Below the pieces are notes generated by a model that was given only the letters and a program-made list of their open reading frames with translations, was not told the DNA's origin and did not search any database. A program made the position numbers and the translations under genes. Source: Planctomycetota bacterium (lineage in GTDB: Bacteria > Planctomycetota > Planctomycetia > Pirellulales > Thermoguttaceae). From it: a stretch of 9,228 nucleotides of DNA. Where the stretch lies: NCBI GenBank assembly GCA_025356915.1, contig JANXQG010000489.1:1-9228 (forward strand), read 5' to 3'. This document shows, piece after piece, positions 7,601 through 9,228 of this stretch; within the stretch, counting starts at the first letter, position 1, and every line of letters starts with the position of its first letter.

Positions 7601-8188
7601 TGCCGTGCCCAACCTGTGGCTCATCACCGGAATGATATCGACACGGGCCATGAGTACCAGAGGGGCATTGAACAAGGCACCAAGGATATAGGCCACGGTC
7701 AGGTTCCGCGTCATGAACGAGGCCACCATGCCGATCGCCAACATCGCCAGGCCCAGCAGCCAGTAGCCGAAGTGAGTGCAGAGATACATGCCAACATCGG
7801 GATTGCCCAACTGGCTGAGCACCACAAAATTGCTCACCAACGAAATCAGCAACGCAACGGTGTAAATCGCCACGGCGGCGAGATACTTTCCCAGCACAAT
7901 GTCGAAGTCGGTCGCCGGAATCGTGAGCAACAGCTCGTCGGTCCCCTGCCGGGTCTCGTCCGCCCAGACGCTCATCGTAATGGCCGGCACAAAGAACAGC
8001 ATGATGAACGAAAAAAACTTATTCAGTTGGTCCAGGTTCGCCAAGTTGGCGTTAAAGAAGTCGTCTGGCCAAAACGCCGCAATCGCACTTAAAAACACGA
8101 ACACGCAGATAAACACGTAGCCCGTGGGATTGGCGAAATAGCTGAAAAAGTTCCGCTTGAATACTGCCGTCAACACGCTGGTGTTCAT
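4607..8188 (-). CDS. GldF-GldG fusion: ABC-2 permease joined to GldG-type extracytoplasmic domain
   Basis: A 1193-residue membrane protein. Residues 1-240 are a GldF-like ABC-2 permease that begins with the typical 'KRNFFSYFANPTGYVF'. Six hydrophobic segments are seen, at about 22-40, 57-74, 103-124, 142-160, 164-180 and 215-237; WADETRQGTDELLLTIP (75-91) is the conserved cytosolic loop of this permease type. A seventh segment (255-273) starts the GldG part. A Lys/Ala/Asp/Glu-rich linker (about 320-385) leads to the GldG-like domain (about 410-1030), with GPVRIDAFIS, 'KRKRIGVLETDA', 'YDVLLAIQPSAMGPKETDSF' and 'FVLNALDSLAGDERFLELR'. A helical charged insert (about 755-900), a coiled coil (about 1060-1150) and a last membrane helix (1158-1177) follow. 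Separate GldF and GldG together would be near 800 residues, so this chain carries about 390 extra, mostly linker and coiled coil. It should couple to the ATPase encoded 97 bp upstream. The start is fixed by family alignment, as the ribosome binding site is weak. Substrate unknown. Confidence 0.92.
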   Translation of the reverse strand: MNTSVLTAVFKRNFFSYFANPTGYVFICVFVFLSAIAAFWPDDFFNANLANLDQLNKFFSFIMLFFVPAITMSVWADETRQGTDELLLTIPATDFDIVLGKYLAAVAIYTVALLISLVSNFVVLSQLGNPDVGMYLCTHFGYWLLGLAMLAIGMVASFMTRNLTVAYILGALFNAPLVLMARVDIIPVMSHRLGTAVRQWSLGGQCQEFGRGILGLSGIVYFLSIAAIMLYLCMVLIGRRNWARGDDSTVQSGHFLVRILALAAIAVATVFFVQNHNPRFDVTSEQLSSLSPYTTKLVKELNADYVEAGKLQPQIAKLEEVVKKQKDSEKKAADAKPQAAAKTSSDAKGSDGKPVEAKADDAKAVVKSEEKKADEKKPEIKAADSPVVPLSEEAKKLASLRETFDKLKVQGPVRIDAFISAEVPELYVQTRINLLTVLRELKVMGGDMVELEINEMTRADPLAEVAKTRFKIVPKEVMDNHGGTFKRDHIFLGVAFTCGLEKVILPFVERGLPAEYELVRSLCTVTRQKRKRIGVLETDAHVFGNFSQMGMSPSWQLIQELQKQYEVVQVSPADLGSPRKPGETEKRYDVLLAIQPSAMGPKETDSFVAAVRAGQPTVIFEDPFFLMMQGIPGTYQPRVPQQNPMMGFGRENQEKGDIRALWRLLGIDFSNGGDGDEFNPMAGRQPSRGTEKVVWQRYNPFPKYGDLPPELVFIDHGYGAKDPFCESDPISSKLQNLFFPGPGFIENTPEVVKRLIAKWHNRQYAKQLEQELRKLAGEFDNAEAQGDDKKLADLATRGAKVQEEYSRVSSGGDGEKTIQPDQINDDRPLNSLRKGQAVVPGAYAVSELRRDLQNRFPIRASREEGSEEESARLAKEGPARQQAEAKLNEALSQAATVADAIKYAEGVMALQIKDRTFVPLVQTGSEAAGTIPVGRISQPFEDPEGRSEVLSPFRSLFYQPSDNQQYVLAAHIQGTPRGAKGASAPMNVVLVADVEMVSDIFFRWREQGSIPDQDINFDFDNVTFVLNALDSLAGDERFLELRKRRPQHRTLERFDEHTLAARKQSAQARKEKSTEHDENIKNAIQEVQATLKTIGVEAKKQKLDATAILQKISNESRNLNRKLDEQKKENHQKYNEEIRKIDDAQEATILGMQGTYKLWAVIIPPIPPLLVAAFVFFNRRSKEREGVSSKRLR

Positions 8189-8247
8189 AGGAATTACCGA
8201 AAGGAAAGTTGCTTGGTGCGTATTGTATTGTAGGGGAAATCGAATAT

Positions 8248-8264
8248 CCGCGAGCCGCTCGCGG
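8248..8264. repeat. Short hairpin CCGCGAG-CCG-CTCGCGG in the ATPase-GldFG gap
   Basis: A perfect 7-bp stem with a CCG loop in the 97-bp gap between the ATPase and GldFG genes. Its 'AAGCCGCGAGCGGC' form on the minus strand looks like a dispersed intergenic palindrome, but no second copy occurs in this window. No T-run follows, so it is not an intrinsic terminator. Confidence 0.5.
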
Positions 8265-8267
8265 CTT

Positions 8268-8295
8268 CACGGTTTTTCCGAAACGTCAAACCGTG
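8268..8295. repeat. Inverted repeat spanning the ATPase stop codon
   Basis: The arms CACGGTTT (8268-8275) and AAACCGTG (8288-8295) are perfect 8-bp complements around a 12-base loop. The right arm overlaps the last codons of the ATPase gene. The next hairpin lies only three bases away, so the two could form a tandem structure in the mRNA between ATPase and GldFG. Confidence 0.45.
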
Positions 8296-9020
8296 CTGGT
8301 CAACTGCCGGAAATGTTCATCCAACGGCCGGCCGTCCTTGGTCAGATCGGTGATCGTACCGTCATAGATCAACCGGCCTTCGTCGATGAACAGTACGCGG
8401 CTAGCCATGGCATGGACTTCCTGTAGGATGTGCGTCGAAAGTAGGATGGTCTTGTTCTTGCCGAGCTTGCGGATGGTTTCTCGTACCTCGTGAATCTGGT
8501 TGGGATCGAGGCCGGCCGTCGGTTCGTCCATGATCAGCACGTCAGGTTCGTGCAGCAGCACGTGGGCCATGCCGACCCGCTGCCGATAGCCGCGAGAAAG
8601 CTTTCCAATCGGCTTGCCAATCACCGCGCCTAAGGCACACAGTTCGATCACGGAATCAATCCGCTCGCGTTTCCGCTTACCGGTCAGGCCGCGGGCATCG
8701 GCGAAGAAACTCAAAAGGTCGCGGGGCGACATATCGGGATAGAGCGGGCCGTTTTCCGGCAGGTAGCCCAGCTTGGTCGCGCCTTCCAGGCGATCGGTCG
8801 CCATGTCGTGGCCGGCGACGAATGCATGCCCGGCAGATGGTGCCAGGTAGCCGGTCAATAGCTTCATGGTCGTGCTCTTGCCTGCACCATTAGGCCCCAA
8901 GAATGCCACCACCTCGCCCTTGCGTACTTGGAAGCTGACATCCTGGATGGCTGCAAAACTGCCGTAATACTTCGACAGTCCCCGAGCCTCAATCATGGCG
9001 GGAGCCGGTGCGTCGGTCAT
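8286..9020 (-). CDS. ABC transporter ATP-binding protein, GldA-like
   Basis: Cytosolic ATPase of 244 residues that would power the GldFG membrane part encoded 97 bp downstream. All ABC landmarks are present: the A-loop tyrosine near KYYGS (18-22), Walker A GPNGAGKST (42-50), the Q-loop position occupied by glutamate in 'GYLPENGPLYPDMS' (85-98), signature LSRGYRQRVG (141-150), Walker B VLIMDEP (161-167), D-loop GLDP (170-173) and H-loop STH with His197. The LPEN in place of a glutamine-containing Q-loop and the 'LSRGYRQRVG' signature are characteristic of the GldA/NatA/CcmA-like branch that pairs with ABC-2 permeases. The ATG at 9020 is preferred because GGAG stands 7 nt upstream and conserved sequence begins soon after. 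A TTG at 9116 in the same frame would add 32 residues that look unconserved. It is the first gene of the three-gene cluster, with a 20-bp palindrome just upstream. Confidence 0.93.
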   Translation of the reverse strand: MTDAPAPAMIEARGLSKYYGSFAAIQDVSFQVRKGEVVAFLGPNGAGKSTTMKLLTGYLAPSAGHAFVAGHDMATDRLEGATKLGYLPENGPLYPDMSPRDLLSFFADARGLTGKRKRERIDSVIELCALGAVIGKPIGKLSRGYRQRVGMAHVLLHEPDVLIMDEPTAGLDPNQIHEVRETIRKLGKNKTILLSTHILQEVHAMASRVLFIDEGRLIYDGTITDLTKDGRPLDEHFRQLTSTV

Positions 9021-9027
9021 AGCAATA

Positions 9028-9031
9028 CTCC
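9028..9031 (-). promoter_or_regulatory. Ribosome binding site of the ATPase gene
   Basis: GGAG on the minus strand, with 7 nt (TATTGCT) before the ATG at 9020. It supports that start over the TTG at 9116 and over the internal ATG at 8996. Confidence 0.5.
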
Positions 9032-9037
9032 GTGAGC

Positions 9038-9057
9038 AACTCTCACTTGTGGGAGTT
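9038..9057. promoter_or_regulatory. 20-bp imperfect palindrome upstream of the ATPase start
   Basis: AACTCTCACTTGTGGGAGTT has dyad symmetry centred between 9047 and 9048. Eight of ten paired positions are complementary; the exceptions are 9043/9052 and the central pair. It sits 17 bp upstream of the ATG, next to the ribosome binding site. It could be an operator for a dimeric regulator of the whole ABC cluster, or fold in the 5' leader. No adjacent sigma-70 type -35/-10 pair is convincing. Confidence 0.4.
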
Positions 9058-9228
9058 CTCGAATGTGGTTTCGATGCAAAAGGTCCCAGCGTACCATGAA
9101 CCAAACCTTGCGCCAATGGCCCCTAAGGGTCGGCCATGGTGGGTATCCTCTTGCAAAGAGGCTGCTAACCTGAATTTCCACCTTTTTTAACAACCACCCG
9201 CCAGAATATCAAGTAGGTCAGGCTTTCC
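9058..9228. other. Intergenic DNA upstream of the ABC cluster
   Basis: No credible gene is seen up to the right edge. Two small inverted repeats occur: ATGGCC (9116-9121) with GGCCAT (9132-9137), and CCTCTT-GCA-AAGAGG (9147-9161). A run of six T lies at 9183-9188, about 21 bases past the second hairpin, which is too far for an intrinsic terminator. The promoter of the ABC cluster presumably lies here, but no -35/-10 pair can be named with confidence. Confidence 0.5.

Noticed and set aside
7331..8092. Open frame of 253 codons on the plus strand opposite the GldF permease part
   Set aside because: Its His/Gln/Arg-rich product is the expected complement of membrane-helix codons; the opposite strand encodes clear permease helices.
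9147..9188. Hairpin CCTCTT-GCA-AAGAGG followed by T6 as an intrinsic terminator
   Set aside because: The T-run is about 21 bases from the stem, and no plus-strand gene ends here.

Overview
The window looks like a planctomycete-type chromosome segment, probably near Pirellulales. This is inferred from its gene content, not from a marker gene: a one-chain GldF-GldG fusion beside a DUF4340 gene, a DUF4058 gene, and an APC permease with universal-stress-protein (USP) domains fused to its C-terminus. No rRNA, tRNA, CRISPR array, transposase or integrase is visible. About 96% of the bases lie in five gene units; the rest is short intergenic DNA with several small inverted repeats.

Layout. (1) Bases 1-1697, plus strand: the 3' part of an APC-superfamily permease whose cytosolic tail carries two degenerate USP-like domains. 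(2) Bases 1714-2454, minus strand: a DUF4058 protein, convergent with the permease across 16 bp and preceded by a strong ribosome binding site; a perfect 9-bp-arm palindrome lies 51-69 bp upstream of its start. (3) Bases 2648-9020, minus strand: a co-oriented cluster read from right to left. It holds a GldA-like ABC ATPase (9020-8286), a 1193-residue protein joining a GldF-like ABC-2 permease to a GldG-like extracytoplasmic domain (8188-4607), and a DUF4340 protein (4522-2648).

How the genes fit together. The ATPase, the GldFG fusion and the DUF4340 protein form the recognisable 'gliding-motility-associated ABC transporter' set. The ATPase would drive the membrane part. The large GldG domain and the membrane-anchored DUF4340 protein would work on the outer face of the cytoplasmic membrane. 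The transported substrate is unknown. In Bacteroidota GldA, GldF and GldG were linked to gliding, but homologous sets are widespread in non-gliding bacteria, so gliding should not be assumed here.

The most notable observation is that the DUF4340 gene is interrupted by one in-frame TAG at 3911-3913. The reading frame continues unchanged on both sides, and the residues flanking the stop read as one continuous protein. Either this is a recent one-base nonsense mutation (or a sequence error), or the stop is read through. Other points of interest are a KKDE[P/V] tandem repeat in the DUF4340 tail, a matching charged linker in GldFG, and palindromes or hairpins at gene junctions.
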